Below are positions 48,153-57,899 of a stretch of 64,000 bases of DNA, one piece after another. Positions within the stretch are counted from its first letter, which is position 1. Every line of letters starts with the position of its first letter. A program made the position numbers and the translations under genes. This stretch comes from Shewanella sp. Isolate11 (GTDB lineage: Bacteria > Pseudomonadota > Gammaproteobacteria > Enterobacterales > Shewanellaceae), in the NCBI RefSeq assembly GCF_022398315.1, contig NZ_JAKEVF010000007.1, positions 1-64,000 of the forward strand. The letters are read 5' to 3'. The notes under the pieces were generated by a model, which did not search any database, was not told the DNA's origin, and worked only from the letters and a program-made list of their open reading frames with translations.

Positions 48153-49208
48153 CTAAGGACTCTTCTTACGCCAGTTCTCAGGCAGATCAACCTGTTGCCA
48201 CAACTGCTCACACAATTTATCCGCCGTATGCCACTGACCCTGTTTAAGCCAGGTCACTAAAGCATCGCCCACCTGAGGATAATTGATCGCCGCAGGGCGT
48301 GGCACTTTCAGCCAACGTTTAACAGTGTAAACATCTAAGCTCATCATGCAGTCGGCGGCTCCCAATAGCTCCAACGCGGCCACATTAGATAATTGCTCAA
48401 ATTGACCACGCAGTGGTTTCACCAGCAGCTTTTTCCCCAGAAACAGCGCTTCGCTGGCTAACTCGAATCCGGCGCCGGAAATCACCCCACCGCAGTGCGC
48501 TAGCATCGCCTTAAATTTCTCACGACTAAATCCTGACCAGCGAATATTGGCACTACAATTGGCGGGTGCAGGTGAACCATGGAACACGTGGAATCGATAA
48601 CCATCAAAAGAGTGCAATAATTGATTGATTGCCTCAGCTGACTCAAAGGGTAAATAAACTAAGATGTCATGGGGATGATAACTGACGGGATCATCATTAA
48701 GCTCAACAAAAGGCGGTAAAATAGGGCAGTCGAAATGATGCCAGTGACAACCTAAAGCCACATCAACTGGAGCAAAGTAGTTCAATAACATCTGATTAAA
48801 CCAGCCATTACCCACTTTAGGCACATCGTACTGTAATGCAGCCTGGTGACTGACGCCGACCGAAGGAACCCCCTGACTCTTGGCCGCCCAAGCTGACACA
48901 GGTTCAAAATCATTAAGCACCAAGTCATAACCACTCAAATCTAAACTGCGTACATCTTTATATAGCGCCATCAAGGAGTTTTGAATGGCGGTTTTGGCTA
49001 TGTTGACACTGCCGTTGTGAGTCGCAAAAGTCAGCCCAGCTTGCGCCCGATATTGGCCGAAACACTGCATATCGAAATAGTGGCTCACCTCTCGACCAGA
49101 AAAGAAAAAATCCACCTCAACATTCTGCGCCTTTAACGCCTTAGCCATCACCCTTGCACGGCTAAGATGACCATTACCCGTCCCTTGAACACCATATAAA
49201 ATTCGCAT
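48153..49208 (-). CDS. Glycosyltransferase, MJ1255/VC2487 type
   Basis: A 351-residue protein of the GT28-like MJ1255 family: GVQGTGNGHLSRARVMAKAL near residue 6, then a second Rossmann-like half with FHGSPAPANCSANIRWSGFS and GVISGAGFELASEALFLGKK, the nucleotide-sugar-binding region. There is no membrane segment. The acceptor is unknown. It is convergent with accC, six bases apart, and lies 68 bases downstream of the PAP2 gene. Confidence 0.8.
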   Translation of the reverse strand: MRILYGVQGTGNGHLSRARVMAKALKAQNVEVDFFFSGREVSHYFDMQCFGQYRAQAGLTFATHNGSVNIAKTAIQNSLMALYKDVRSLDLSGYDLVLNDFEPVSAWAAKSQGVPSVGVSHQAALQYDVPKVGNGWFNQMLLNYFAPVDVALGCHWHHFDCPILPPFVELNDDPVSYHPHDILVYLPFESAEAINQLLHSFDGYRFHVFHGSPAPANCSANIRWSGFSREKFKAMLAHCGGVISGAGFELASEALFLGKKLLVKPLRGQFEQLSNVAALELLGAADCMMSLDVYTVKRWLKVPRPAAINYPQVGDALVTWLKQGQWHTADKLCEQLWQQVDLPENWRKKSP

Positions 49209-49276
49209 TATCTCTCTCCTGCTCAGGATTGGCTATCCAACTTATATCCATGGCCTATAGACTCATTGCGATGAGC

Positions 49277-49822
49277 CTAACTAATTAACCCCATTGCTAA
49301 ATAACCACTGGCAATGCCCAAAAGCGCGCCTGCGACAATATCTAACGGGTAATGCACACCCAAAATAATGCGAGATATACCAATAACGCATGCCCAGCTA
49401 TAAGCCCACAGGCTCAGTGAAGGAAACACTGTGCTAACGCTGGTGGCCATGACAAATGCGGCGGCAGTATGGCCCGAAGGTAGACTGAATTTATCTGAGG
49501 GTTGGAAATCGAATTTACAGCTATCAAATTTGCGGCTTTGACCTTCAACCAATAACAATTGATCACAAGGACGAACGCGCCGAATGCTGTTTTTCAGCAA
49601 GAGATAACAAGGAAGCTCCACTAAGAATGCACTCAGCGCCGTATTAAATAGCAGCTCCCCCTGCTGATGTAACATGAGTAAAGACACACAGATAATCAGG
49701 TAGGTTGGGCCATCTCCTGTAGCAGAAACCCATTTAGCTTTCGTCGTTAAGTGATGCTTATGGCCAAAGCCATTAAGCGCAATAAAGGTCTGACGATCCA
49801 GTTTTGCGATGGTGGAAAACAT
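49277..49822 (-). CDS. PAP2-family membrane phosphatase
   Basis: A 181-residue integral-membrane phosphatase with the three PAP2 motifs: KNSIRRVRP, PSGHT and SRIILGVHYPLD. About four to five hydrophobic segments surround them. Likely substrates are lipid phosphates such as undecaprenyl pyrophosphate or phosphatidate, at the periplasmic face. Placed next to a glycosyltransferase, a role in envelope glycan or lipid handling is plausible but not shown. Confidence 0.87.
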   Translation of the reverse strand: MFSTIAKLDRQTFIALNGFGHKHHLTTKAKWVSATGDGPTYLIICVSLLMLHQQGELLFNTALSAFLVELPCYLLLKNSIRRVRPCDQLLLVEGQSRKFDSCKFDFQPSDKFSLPSGHTAAAFVMATSVSTVFPSLSLWAYSWACVIGISRIILGVHYPLDIVAGALLGIASGYLAMGLIS

Positions 49823-49917
49823 AAAAGGCTCCAGATCAACACTAACTTGATCTGAAGCCTAAGAAGTGGCGGTGACGTCTATGTGACATCTAGCCTAAAT
49901 TTTTGTGACAGTGACGA

Positions 49918-50172
49918 CTATGCCTCTGCGGGAATGGCTTGCTGGGGTCTTGCACGAAATATCTTTATTAGGTGATAAACATTGATGCAGGCAACGAAGG
50001 CATTCATACCCGCTACTGGCCATGCGGAAATATAAATCCCGTAAATCACGAACAGTGTACAACCTGTAAAGTTAAGACATCTTAGCCAAACAATATCTTT
50101 CATCATCAAGGATATAGCCACCATAACCGAGGCTGAATATCCAATAAGTTCAATCGTATTTGAAGCTTCCAT
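49918..50172 (-). CDS. YgjV-like small inner-membrane protein
   Basis: An 84-residue protein with three hydrophobic segments (about 5-22, 29-49 and 54-72) and the typical SLMMKDIVWLRCLNFTGC loop of the Imp-YgjV family, shorter than E. coli YgjV. Function unknown. A gap of about 330 bases upstream (to rraA) holds a 13-base palindrome GTCATTTAATGAC (50306-50318), then GTCAT again, near the presumed rraA promoter. Confidence 0.7.
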   Translation of the reverse strand: MEASNTIELIGYSASVMVAISLMMKDIVWLRCLNFTGCTLFVIYGIYISAWPVAGMNAFVACINVYHLIKIFRARPQQAIPAEA

Positions 50173-50505
50173 AAGGCACCTTTATTAGGCCCTCTGCCAT
50201 CCGTAAGCTAACTGGGGGGTCCGTGCCCCTAAAGCAAATTAGAAATAAATGAATTAATGACGACGCAATGCTAGCAAACTTGCGCCAAAATTGTAATTTA
50301 AAAACGTCATTTAATGACCCTTGTCATATTTTTAGCTTAAATATTCACCAATGAAAGAAACATTACCACAATTGGTCTAATTGTTATTTTTATCGCCAAT
50401 TGCGTGATTGATAACGCTTTTCTTTTTAAGAATCCCTTATATACTGGCTGGTAATAATCCCTTGCTGATTTATCCAAGCAAAATGCCTTTAACAGGAGTA
50501 TGACT

Positions 50506-50991
50506 ATGGAATACAACACCTCGGAACTTTGTGACACTTATATCGATGTGGTCGATGTTGTCGAACCTATGTTCAGTAACTATGGTGGCTGTAGTTCTTT
50601 CGGTGGTTCAATTAGCACCATCAAATGCTTTGAAGACAATGGGTTAATTGCTGAAGTACTCCAGCAAGATGGCGAAGGTAAAGTGTTATTGGTCGATGGC
50701 GGTGGCTCACTACGTCGCGCCCTAGTCGATGCTGCGATTGCCGAAATTGCTGTCGAGAACAACTGGGAAGGCATTATCGTTTACGGCTCAGTGCGTGATG
50801 TGGATGCACTAGAAGATCTGGATATCGGAATTCAGGCGCTCGCTTCAATTCCTGTCGGTGCCGATGGTCATGGCGTAGGTGAACTAGAGATCCCCGTTAA
50901 CTTTGGTGGTGTCACCTTCCTACCTGCCGATCATGTTTATGCCGACAACACCGGTATTATCCTGTCGCCAGAACCGCTTGATATCGACTAA
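50506..50991 (+). CDS. rraA: Regulator of ribonuclease activity A
   Basis: RraA binds RNase E and inhibits its activity, altering mRNA turnover. The 161-residue protein starts at ATG 50506 because AGGAG is seven bases upstream of it; the ATG at 50500 is too close. [14 protein letters not shown] and [10 protein letters not shown] match the family core. It ends at a strong terminator. Confidence 0.93.
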   Translation: MEYNTSELCDTYIDVVDVVEPMFSNYGGCSSFGGSISTIKCFEDNGLIAEVLQQDGEGKVLLVDGGGSLRRALVDAAIAEIAVENNWEGIIVYGSVRDVDALEDLDIGIQALASIPVGADGHGVGELEIPVNFGGVTFLPADHVYADNTGIILSPEPLDID

Positions 50992-51036
50992 CCGAACGCC
51001 GACATCGGCTTAGTGATTCAGTCATAACATGACAGC

Positions 51037-51066
51037 AAAAAGGACGACCATGAATCGTCCTTTTTT
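51037..51066 (+). terminator. rraA terminator
   Basis: AAAAAGGACGA, a 7-base loop and TCGTCCTTTTTT, 45 bases after the rraA stop, form a classic intrinsic terminator. Confidence 0.9.
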
Positions 51067-51458
51067 GTGGCATTTCAATTGCGACCCGCTCTCACCACCA
51101 TCTTTAGTGCTTTTGAGCTACGCGGGGATGAAACACAGTATTATCAATTTAGGCATCAATCCTGATTGAAGTTTAAAAAGGGACTTTGAAACATAACTTC
51201 ATGGTGTACTTATCAACTGCCGTGAGCTTTTCTTTATCGCTTCGATTTGACGATATTAGTTGGCTCTGAAGCGAAGCGGAACCGAAACAAGAGGTACGAA
51301 TTCTACTTTAAGAGCCATTTCACGCCAGTTTCAATTCACTGCCAGAACTCCTCAGTCCCTCTTAGAACCATAGCTAAACAAAAAATTAAGACTTTCTTAA
51401 ATAATATCCATTAAAATTACCCCAATCCTTTGCATCACTAACAAGAAATAAAATCACT
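51067..51458. other. 392-bp gap without a supported gene
   Basis: The only frames are very short. One 20-codon frame on the minus strand, around 51260-51325, lies within a TGGCTCT ... AGAGCCA inverted repeat, but there is no evidence that it is a gene. The right part should contain the promoter of the formimidoylglutamase-like gene. Confidence 0.35.
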
Positions 51459-52502
51459 ATGCAAATTCTAACGCCTTTCACTGCCAAGCAATGCAGCCAA
51501 TTGACTAGCCTACGTGACGGTGAAACCAAACTGGGACAAACCCTACACAGTTACCAAGGTAAAACCCCGTTAGCCGAAGCCCTAACCGAGGCAAAAAATA
51601 ACGGTGCAAGATTTGCCATTATCGGCATCGGCGAAGATATTGGCCCTCGAGCCAACTTAGGTCGCGGCGGCGCAATCGATGCCTTTGACGCGAGTATGGC
51701 GCAATTTTGTAACTTACAATCTAACCAGTTTCTTAGCGGTGAACTCTGTCTCGTTTTAGGACAAATCAACACCCAAGATCTACAACTACCCACAGATGCC
51801 ACAACTCAGGCATTGCGAGATAATGTAGATCAGCTCGACGGCCGAGTGATTGAAGTGGCTAAAGCAATTATCGATGCAGGACTAGAACCTATTGTCATCG
51901 GTGGCGGCCATAACAATGCCTATGGGCTATTGATGGCTACGCGTGCGGCAACACAACGTCCGGTCGCGGCGGTGAATCTCGATCCCCATTCCGATTTTCG
52001 TCCACGAGAAGGTCGTCATAGTGGTAATGGGTTTAGTTATGCCGCCGCCAGTGGTGCGCTGGGTTTTTATCATGTTTTGGGGATGCATGAACTCAAAAAC
52101 AGCCAGCAGACCTTAGATCAACTCACAGCATTTGGTGGTAAATGGCATACCCTGCAATCTATCTGGGTGCGTCGAGAATACTCCTTAAAGCAAGCATTAA
52201 GCGAAATTGTCACCAACCTAAATGAGTCAGGATTGCCTGTGGCCATCGAACTGGATCTCGATGCCATCATTAACATGCCCAGCAGCGCCTCAACGGCGGC
52301 AGGCGTCCCGCTGATTGATGCGCTTTTTTATGTCAACCAAGTAGCCAGCCAAACTAACGCGACATACTTGCACCTCGCCGAAGGAGCACCCAGTTGTCAT
52401 GTGGCCGGAGTCGGCGCAGGACAAAAAGAAGTGGGTCAAAGTATTAGCGAACTAATTTACGCTTATATTCAGGGACGTATGACCCAGCAACCCATAGGCT
52501 AA
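51459..52502 (+). CDS. Formimidoylglutamase-like arginase-family hydrolase
   Basis: A 347-residue ureohydrolase-superfamily enzyme with all manganese ligands in place: GGGHNN (about residue 148), LDPHSDFR and ELDLDAI. The best match in my knowledge is formimidoylglutamase (HutG), which cleaves formimidoylglutamate to glutamate and formamide in histidine catabolism. No hut genes are nearby, so the assignment is by family only; agmatinase is less likely because of overall sequence. It ends before a hairpin. Confidence 0.8.
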   Translation: MQILTPFTAKQCSQLTSLRDGETKLGQTLHSYQGKTPLAEALTEAKNNGARFAIIGIGEDIGPRANLGRGGAIDAFDASMAQFCNLQSNQFLSGELCLVLGQINTQDLQLPTDATTQALRDNVDQLDGRVIEVAKAIIDAGLEPIVIGGGHNNAYGLLMATRAATQRPVAAVNLDPHSDFRPREGRHSGNGFSYAAASGALGFYHVLGMHELKNSQQTLDQLTAFGGKWHTLQSIWVRREYSLKQALSEIVTNLNESGLPVAIELDLDAIINMPSSASTAAGVPLIDALFYVNQVASQTNATYLHLAEGAPSCHVAGVGAGQKEVGQSISELIYAYIQGRMTQQPIG

Positions 52503-52569
52503 TCCCCGAGTCGGTATTTGGAAAATTCAGCATATTATGATGTAATGCTGCGCTGGATTTTATAAACCT

Positions 52570-52588
52570 TGCGCTATCGCGCATTTTT
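52570..52588 (+). terminator. Terminator after the HutG-like gene
   Basis: TGCGC, a TATC loop and GCGCA followed by TTTTT, about 70 bases beyond the stop. An additional inverted repeat CAGCAT ... ATGCTG sits just before it. Confidence 0.65.
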
Positions 52589-52704
52589 GCAAAATCAGGC
52601 TATGGATTATTAACCTCGATCACAATGTGACCGCACAATGATTCAGCAATTTTAGTCAATCACTTACACTCGCTATATCAGTAGCAATGCACAGGAAAAC
52701 ACAG

Positions 52705-53460
52705 ATGTCAGAGGGTCCACAAAACAGTACCCATTTCGGTTATAAGACGGTAGAAGCAGAGAAAAAAGCGGACCTAGTTGCCGACGTTTTTCACTCGGTC
52801 GCAGCCAAATACGACATTATGAATGATGTCATGTCCTTTGGTATCCACCGCATGTGGAAGCGCTTTACTATCGAAAGCGCCGGTGCGCGTCCTGGCATGA
52901 AAGTACTGGATCTGGCAGGTGGAACTGGAGACTTAACCGCTAAGTTTTCGCACATCGTCGGTCAAACGGGTCAAGTGACACTGGCTGATATCAACGAATC
53001 CATGCTGAAAGTGGGTCGTGAAAAACTACGTAATCGTGGCGTTGTGGGTAATGTGAATTACGTGCAGGCGAATGCCGAAGCCCTACCTTTCCCTGACAAC
53101 CATTTCGACATCATCACCATCGCATTTGGTCTACGTAATGTGACCGATAAAGATGCGGCTATCCGCTCAATGCTTAGAGTATTAAAGCCAGGCGGAAAGC
53201 TATTAGTACTTGAGTTTTCTAAGCCACAGCATGAAATCATGCGTAAAGTGTATGATCTTTATAGCTTTAAGATTTTGCCTAAGATGGGCGACATCATCAC
53301 TAAAGATGCGGGCAGCTACGAGTATTTAGCCGAGTCAATTCGCATGCATCCTGATCAAGAAACCTTGAAAGCCATGATGATGGAAGCCGGTTTCGAGCAG
53401 GTTGAATACACCAATATGACAGACGGTATTGTGGCACTACACAAGGGTTACAAGTTTTAA
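52705..53460 (+). CDS. ubiE: Ubiquinone/menaquinone biosynthesis methyltransferase
   Basis: C-methyltransferase shared by ubiquinone and menaquinone synthesis. The SAM motif is [12 protein letters not shown], and the typical [24 protein letters not shown] follows. The start used is ATG 52705 ([12 protein letters not shown], 251 residues); an ATG at 52687 adds six residues. It heads ubiE-ubiJ-ubiB, an operon kept in most gammaproteobacteria. Confidence 0.97.
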   Translation: MSEGPQNSTHFGYKTVEAEKKADLVADVFHSVAAKYDIMNDVMSFGIHRMWKRFTIESAGARPGMKVLDLAGGTGDLTAKFSHIVGQTGQVTLADINESMLKVGREKLRNRGVVGNVNYVQANAEALPFPDNHFDIITIAFGLRNVTDKDAAIRSMLRVLKPGGKLLVLEFSKPQHEIMRKVYDLYSFKILPKMGDIITKDAGSYEYLAESIRMHPDQETLKAMMMEAGFEQVEYTNMTDGIVALHKGYKF

Positions 53461-53497
53461 ACTGTAGCCCACTTGCACCTTACCTATTAGGTTTAGC

Positions 53498-54121
53498 ATG
53501 AAACGTGAAATTGCATTGCTGATCAGTGCGGCGTTAGAAACCGCACTACAACAAGCCGTTAAACACTCGCCTCAAGCCTATGCACAGCAGCATACGCTGC
53601 ACGGCAAGGTATTAGCCGTTCAATTATCACAATTGAACTGGCCTATTTATCTGTTATTCGCTAAAGAGATCCAAGTCTTTGGTGAATACGATGGCCCAGT
53701 TACTACCAAAGTCGATGCCGACATCACTACCCTGTATCGACTGAGTGAAGGCGCCAACCTCACCGAATTAATCAAGCAAGATAAACTCAAGCTCGAAGGC
53801 GATCTCAATCTACTGCAAAGCTTCAGTCAATTTATGCAACAGATAGAGTTCGATATTGCCGAGCCTTTATCACGCTACATTGGTGATGCTCCAACACACC
53901 TATTAACTCAAGGTGCCAAGCAAGTTAAGCAGCAACTGCAAGATATTTTCCGCAAGAGTCGTGACCATGTTGGTCAGCTAACCACCGAAGAATACCGCTT
54001 AAGCCCACATAAAATCGAATTTATCCATTTTAGTGATAGAATCGAACAACTTAAGACAGATACCGATGTCTTAAGCCAAAGGATAGATCGACTACTCAGT
54101 GGGGCAAACAGCAAAAAATGA
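53498..54121 (+). CDS. ubiJ: Ubiquinone biosynthesis accessory factor UbiJ
   Basis: SCP2-domain lipid-binding protein needed for the soluble Ubi metabolon with UbiK. The 207-residue protein has the SCP2-like domain at about 30-115 and a coiled-coil-like C-terminus ([19 protein letters not shown]). It overlaps ubiB by four bases (ATGA) and follows ubiE by 37 bases. Confidence 0.92.
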   Translation: MKREIALLISAALETALQQAVKHSPQAYAQQHTLHGKVLAVQLSQLNWPIYLLFAKEIQVFGEYDGPVTTKVDADITTLYRLSEGANLTELIKQDKLKLEGDLNLLQSFSQFMQQIEFDIAEPLSRYIGDAPTHLLTQGAKQVKQQLQDIFRKSRDHVGQLTTEEYRLSPHKIEFIHFSDRIEQLKTDTDVLSQRIDRLLSGANSKK

Positions 54122-55767
54122 CAGTCAAAAGCATCCGACGCGCATACCAAGTCATTAAAATAGCATTACATTATGGTCTCGATGACCTTATCCCTTCTAA
54201 GCTAAAACCTTGGTATTTTAAGCTACTGCGCTGGAGCTTTTTCTGGTTAACCAACAAGCATAAAAACAAGGTCGGCGGCGAGCGTTTAAAGCTGGCAATG
54301 CAAGAGCTCGGCCCCGTCTACATCAAATTTGGTCAAATGCTATCGACCCGTCGCGACTTATTAAGTGATGAATGGGCCGAAGAACTCGCCATGCTGCAAG
54401 ACCGGGTTCCACCGTTCGATTCTGAGGTGGCTAAAGCCCTTATCGAGCAGGAACTGGGCACCACAATAGATACCTATTTCGACGACTTTGATGAAACGCC
54501 ATTAGCGTCAGCATCGATTTCTCAGGTGCACACCGCCAAACTCAAATCCAACGGTGCCGACGTCGTGCTTAAAGTATTACGTCCCAATGTGGAGCAGAAG
54601 GTGCATGCCGATCTGCAATTAATGACTCAGAGTGCGCAGTTCTTGGAGTCACTGTTAGGCCAAGGTAACCGCCTGCGTCCTTTAGAAGTCGTCGAAGATT
54701 ACCGCACCACCATCGAGGGTGAACTTAACCTCAAGCTCGAAGCGCTAAATACCATTAGACTGCGCAATAACTTCCTCGACTCTGATGCCCTGTATATTCC
54801 CTTTATCTATGAGGAATATTGTTATACTCGCCTGATCGTCATGGAACGTATTTACGGCATTCCGGTTTCCGACAAGGCCGCGTTAGAGGCGCAAGGAACC
54901 AACCTGAAACTATTGGCCGAACGTGGCGTTAAGCTGTTCTTTACTCAGGTATTTCGTGACAATTTTTTTCATGCCGATATGCACCCAGGCAACATTTTTG
55001 TCAGCACAGAACATCCAAACGATCCATTTTATATCGGGTTAGACTGCGGCATTATGGGCACCTTGTCCGATCAAGATAAACGCTATCTGGCCGAGAACTT
55101 CCTCGCCTTCTTCAATCGCGATTACACCCGCATTGCGCAGCTGTATATCGAGTCAGGCTGGGTATCAGCAGACACAGATTTAGCCGCATTTGAGCAAGCC
55201 ATTAAAGTGGTCTGCGAGCCGATGTTTAATAAACCGCTGGATGAGATTTCTTTCGGCCACGTTCTGCTGGAACTATTTAGAACCGCTCGCCGCTTCGACA
55301 TGGTGGTACAGCCACAACTGGTATTGTTAGAAAAAACCTTGTTGTATATCGAAGGACTCGGAAGACAGCTATATCCACAATTAGATCTATGGCAGACCGC
55401 CAAACCCTTCCTCGAAGGGTGGATGGCCGAGCAGATGGGTCCAAAAGGCACGGCGAAAAAAATTAAACAGCAGTTGCCTTATTGGGCCGACAAATTACCT
55501 GAGTTACCTGAGCTTATCTATGACAACCTCAAGATGGGTAAAACCTTCGTTCATAGTCAAAACCAGTTATTGGATAGGTACTTAAAACAGCAACAAAAAG
55601 TCCATAAAAGTAACTACCTTTTAATCACATCGGCAGTTTTAGTGATCTGCGGCACTATATTGTTCGCCCAAAACGCTACACTATGGGCCTCGTATGGTTC
55701 CATCGGCGTCGGGGCAATCCTATGGATGCTTGGATGGCGATCTAGACCAAAGAATCGCAAATTTTAG
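54118..55767 (+). CDS. ubiB: Ubiquinone biosynthesis regulatory kinase-like protein UbiB
   Basis: Atypical kinase/ATPase of the ABC1/COQ8 family required for ubiquinone synthesis. The 549-residue protein has the KxGQ motif in [13 protein letters not shown], the Ala-rich loop region [12 protein letters not shown], and the kinase core with [13 protein letters not shown] and GLDCGIMG. Two hydrophobic C-terminal segments (about 499-540) anchor it to the membrane. It overlaps ubiJ and is 62 bases before tatA. Confidence 0.96.
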   Translation: MTVKSIRRAYQVIKIALHYGLDDLIPSKLKPWYFKLLRWSFFWLTNKHKNKVGGERLKLAMQELGPVYIKFGQMLSTRRDLLSDEWAEELAMLQDRVPPFDSEVAKALIEQELGTTIDTYFDDFDETPLASASISQVHTAKLKSNGADVVLKVLRPNVEQKVHADLQLMTQSAQFLESLLGQGNRLRPLEVVEDYRTTIEGELNLKLEALNTIRLRNNFLDSDALYIPFIYEEYCYTRLIVMERIYGIPVSDKAALEAQGTNLKLLAERGVKLFFTQVFRDNFFHADMHPGNIFVSTEHPNDPFYIGLDCGIMGTLSDQDKRYLAENFLAFFNRDYTRIAQLYIESGWVSADTDLAAFEQAIKVVCEPMFNKPLDEISFGHVLLELFRTARRFDMVVQPQLVLLEKTLLYIEGLGRQLYPQLDLWQTAKPFLEGWMAEQMGPKGTAKKIKQQLPYWADKLPELPELIYDNLKMGKTFVHSQNQLLDRYLKQQQKVHKSNYLLITSAVLVICGTILFAQNATLWASYGSIGVGAILWMLGWRSRPKNRKF

Positions 55768-55829
55768 CTAGCACTAAATAACCAAAGGTTCATAATAGAA
55801 CTTGTAATATTTTTAAAGAGGAACGTTTC

Positions 55830-56060
55830 ATGGGTGGTATCAGTATTTGGCAACTTCTTATCATTGCTTTAATTGTTGTTTTACTTTTCGGAACAAAGAA
55901 ATTGCGCTCACTAGGTGGTGACCTAGGTGGTGCAGTGAAAGGCTTTAAAAATGCCATGTCTGCAGAAGAAGAAAAGAAAGCGCTTGAAGACAATGCTGCA
56001 GAAAAAACCGCTCAGACTGAAGAGAAAAAATCTGAGTCCAAGGATAAAGAACAGGCGTAA
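55830..56060 (+). CDS. tatA: Sec-independent translocase subunit TatA
   Basis: Forms the Tat protein-conducting assembly for folded proteins. The 76-residue protein has the membrane helix [18 protein letters not shown], then the [20 protein letters not shown] amphipathic helix, and an acidic/basic tail. AGAGGAA lies upstream. tatB begins 6 bases after the stop. Confidence 0.96.
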   Translation: MGGISIWQLLIIALIVVLLFGTKKLRSLGGDLGGAVKGFKNAMSAEEEKKALEDNAAEKTAQTEEKKSESKDKEQA

Positions 56061-56066
56061 TTCCTT

Positions 56067-56462
56067 ATGTTCGACGGTATCGGCTTTATGGAGTTACTGT
56101 TGATTGGCGTTTTGGGGCTAGTGGTTCTTGGCCCTGAAAGACTGCCAGTTGCAGTGCGCTCAATTTCCGGTTGGATCCGCGCGATGAAGCGCATGGCAAA
56201 TTCAGTGAAAGATGAGCTTGAACAAGAGCTTAAAATTGAGCAATTGCACTCAGACCTAAAGAAGGCTGAAAGCCAAGGACTCAAGAATCTCTCTCCTGAG
56301 TTACAAGATTCAATCGATCAACTTAAACAGGCAGCTCAATCTGTTAATCGTCCATACAAGGTGGAAGAGATTGACGCCGGCGATAATGCCAGCGACAAGG
56401 CTCAGACTCCCGCTGATAACGCAGACAAGAAGAGCAATTCAACCGAAAAATCTGACGGGTAA
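56067..56462 (+). CDS. tatB: Sec-independent translocase subunit TatB
   Basis: With TatC, it forms the receptor for twin-arginine signal peptides. The 131-residue protein has [20 protein letters not shown] with the conserved Glu9, the [11 protein letters not shown] turn, an amphipathic helix and a charged, disordered tail rich in Lys, Asp and Asn. It precedes tatC by 3 bases. Confidence 0.96.
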   Translation: MFDGIGFMELLLIGVLGLVVLGPERLPVAVRSISGWIRAMKRMANSVKDELEQELKIEQLHSDLKKAESQGLKNLSPELQDSIDQLKQAAQSVNRPYKVEEIDAGDNASDKAQTPADNADKKSNSTEKSDG

Positions 56463-56465
56463 TCC

Positions 56466-57227
56466 ATGTCGCAACAACAGCCATTAATTAGCCACTTGCT
56501 TGAGTTACGCAACAAGTTACTTAAAGCCATTGGTAGTGTGCTTTTTGTGTTTATCTGCTTAGTGTATTGGGCAAATGATATTTATCATTATATGGCTACG
56601 CCATTGATGAATGCGCTGCCAGAAACCAGCAGCATGATCGCTACCGATGTAGCGGCTCCCTTCTTTGCGCCATTTAAATTAACTTTAATATTGGCATTTT
56701 TTATTGCCATTCCTTACGTGCTATTCCAAATCTGGTCCTTTATCGCACCGGGTCTGTACAAACATGAGAAACGACTGATGATGCCGCTGCTCGCCAGCAG
56801 CACCATACTGTTTTATCTAGGTATTGCCTTTACCTATTACATCGTCTTCCCTGTGGTATTTGGCTTCTTTACCAGCGTCGCGCCTGAAGGTGTTCAGGTC
56901 GCCACCGATATCAGTAGTTATCTTAGTTTCGTACTCAAACTGTTCTTCGCTTTCGGTTTAGCTTTTGAGATCCCCATTGCGGTTATCTTATTATGCTGGG
57001 CGGGTGTCACTACCCCAGAAGACTTGAAAGCCAAACGTCCCTATATCGTAGTGGGTGCGTTTGTAATAGGTATGCTATTGACGCCACCTGATATCATTTC
57101 GCAGACCATGCTCGCGATACCAATGTTGATATTGTTTGAAGGGGGATTGATTGCAGCCCGTTTCTACAGTAAAAAGGACACTGATGAAGACGATGAGCAA
57201 GTCGAACAGGATCAACCTGGCCAATAG
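56466..57227 (+). CDS. tatC: Sec-independent translocase subunit TatC
   Basis: Six-pass receptor of the Tat system. The 253-residue protein has [17 protein letters not shown] at the cytoplasmic start and [15 protein letters not shown] in the last third, both hallmarks. The tail is acidic ([13 protein letters not shown]). The tatABC genes are tightly spaced and followed by a long palindrome. A TatD-like nuclease is one gene downstream, as in the E. coli tatABCD locus but with one extra gene. Confidence 0.97.
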   Translation: MSQQQPLISHLLELRNKLLKAIGSVLFVFICLVYWANDIYHYMATPLMNALPETSSMIATDVAAPFFAPFKLTLILAFFIAIPYVLFQIWSFIAPGLYKHEKRLMMPLLASSTILFYLGIAFTYYIVFPVVFGFFTSVAPEGVQVATDISSYLSFVLKLFFAFGLAFEIPIAVILLCWAGVTTPEDLKAKRPYIVVGAFVIGMLLTPPDIISQTMLAIPMLILFEGGLIAARFYSKKDTDEDDEQVEQDQPGQ

Positions 57228-57245
57228 CTAAAACGATTTCCACAT

Positions 57246-57275
57246 AACAGCTATCCAATTGGATAGCTGTTGTTT
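57246..57275 (+). terminator. tatABC terminator
   Basis: AACAGCTATCC and GGATAGCTGTT form a perfect 11-bp stem around AATT, followed by GTTTATT. It lies 19 bases after the tatC stop. Confidence 0.8.
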
Positions 57276-57317
57276 ATTAGCCTATTGTTGCTCAAAAATA
57301 ATAAAAAGGAACCCGTT

Positions 57318-57899
57318 ATGCGCTTACGTTATCCCCAAGCATTAGGTTGGATAGCCCTCTCTACCCTCCTCATTTCTGTGTCAGCTTCAGCGAGTGTCGA
57401 GCAACAACTCGCTAAATGTGCCGCTATCGGCGATAAACTCGATAGATTGATCTGCTACGATGCCTTAGCCGCAAATGCCGCTCAACAAGCCCCCACAGTT
57501 GCAGCAAAGCCTACGGCAACTCAAGCGACTCAAGCGACTCAAGCGACTCAAGCAACTCAAGCGACTATGGCTAAGCCTGTACAAGCAGCGGTTCCGGTAG
57601 CAGCGACTCAACCAGCAGTTGTTGACACGCAAGCTGCAAGCAACAGTTTTGGTAAGGTCTATAAACAGGAAGCCGCCGAAGTCGAAAGAATCCAGCTAAA
57701 AGTCAAATCGGTGAAGAAAGGCCTGCATGGCGATCTCACAATCAGCTTCGAGAATGGCCAAGTGTGGAAACAAAGCGATTCTCGCCGTTTCAAACTCAAA
57801 GCCGGTGAAATGGTTTACATTGAAAAAGGTGCTTTGAGTTCATTCCTATTAGGCAAAGAAGACACTAATGCCACCATACGAGTGAAACGCATCGACTAA
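57318..57899 (+). CDS. Exported protein with CxxI...RLxCYDxLA motif, unknown
   Basis: A 193-residue protein from ATG 57318 (AAGGAAC upstream; the open frame continues upstream without a good start). Signal peptide about 1-24 (SVSASA). Next is the segment KCAAIGDKLDRLICYDALA (two Cys), a motif seen in several small exported proteins including some linked to type VI secretion, with no T6SS here. A repeated Ala-Thr-Gln stretch (ATQ about five times) follows, then a C-terminal half with VWKQSDSRRFKLKAGEMVYIEKGALSS-like strands. It overlaps the start of the TatD-like gene by one base. Confidence 0.65.
   Translation: MRLRYPQALGWIALSTLLISVSASASVEQQLAKCAAIGDKLDRLICYDALAANAAQQAPTVAAKPTATQATQATQATQATQATMAKPVQAAVPVAATQPAVVDTQAASNSFGKVYKQEAAEVERIQLKVKSVKKGLHGDLTISFENGQVWKQSDSRRFKLKAGEMVYIEKGALSSFLLGKEDTNATIRVKRID
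57519..57563 (+). repeat. 9-bp in-frame tandem repeat (five units)
   Basis: ACTCAAGCG occurs five times in a row (one unit ends in A), giving the ThrGlnAla tripeptide repeat in the exported protein. Because the unit is nine bases, gain or loss of units keeps the frame. Confidence 0.9.

Noticed and set aside
50337..50537. 66-codon minus-strand frame across the rraA promoter and start
   Set aside because: It overlaps the start of a certain gene and the presumed promoter, and shows no ribosome-binding site.
57318..57899. Type VI secretion component (VasI-like)
   Set aside because: The CxxI...CYD motif is shared by other small exported proteins and no T6SS gene is nearby.
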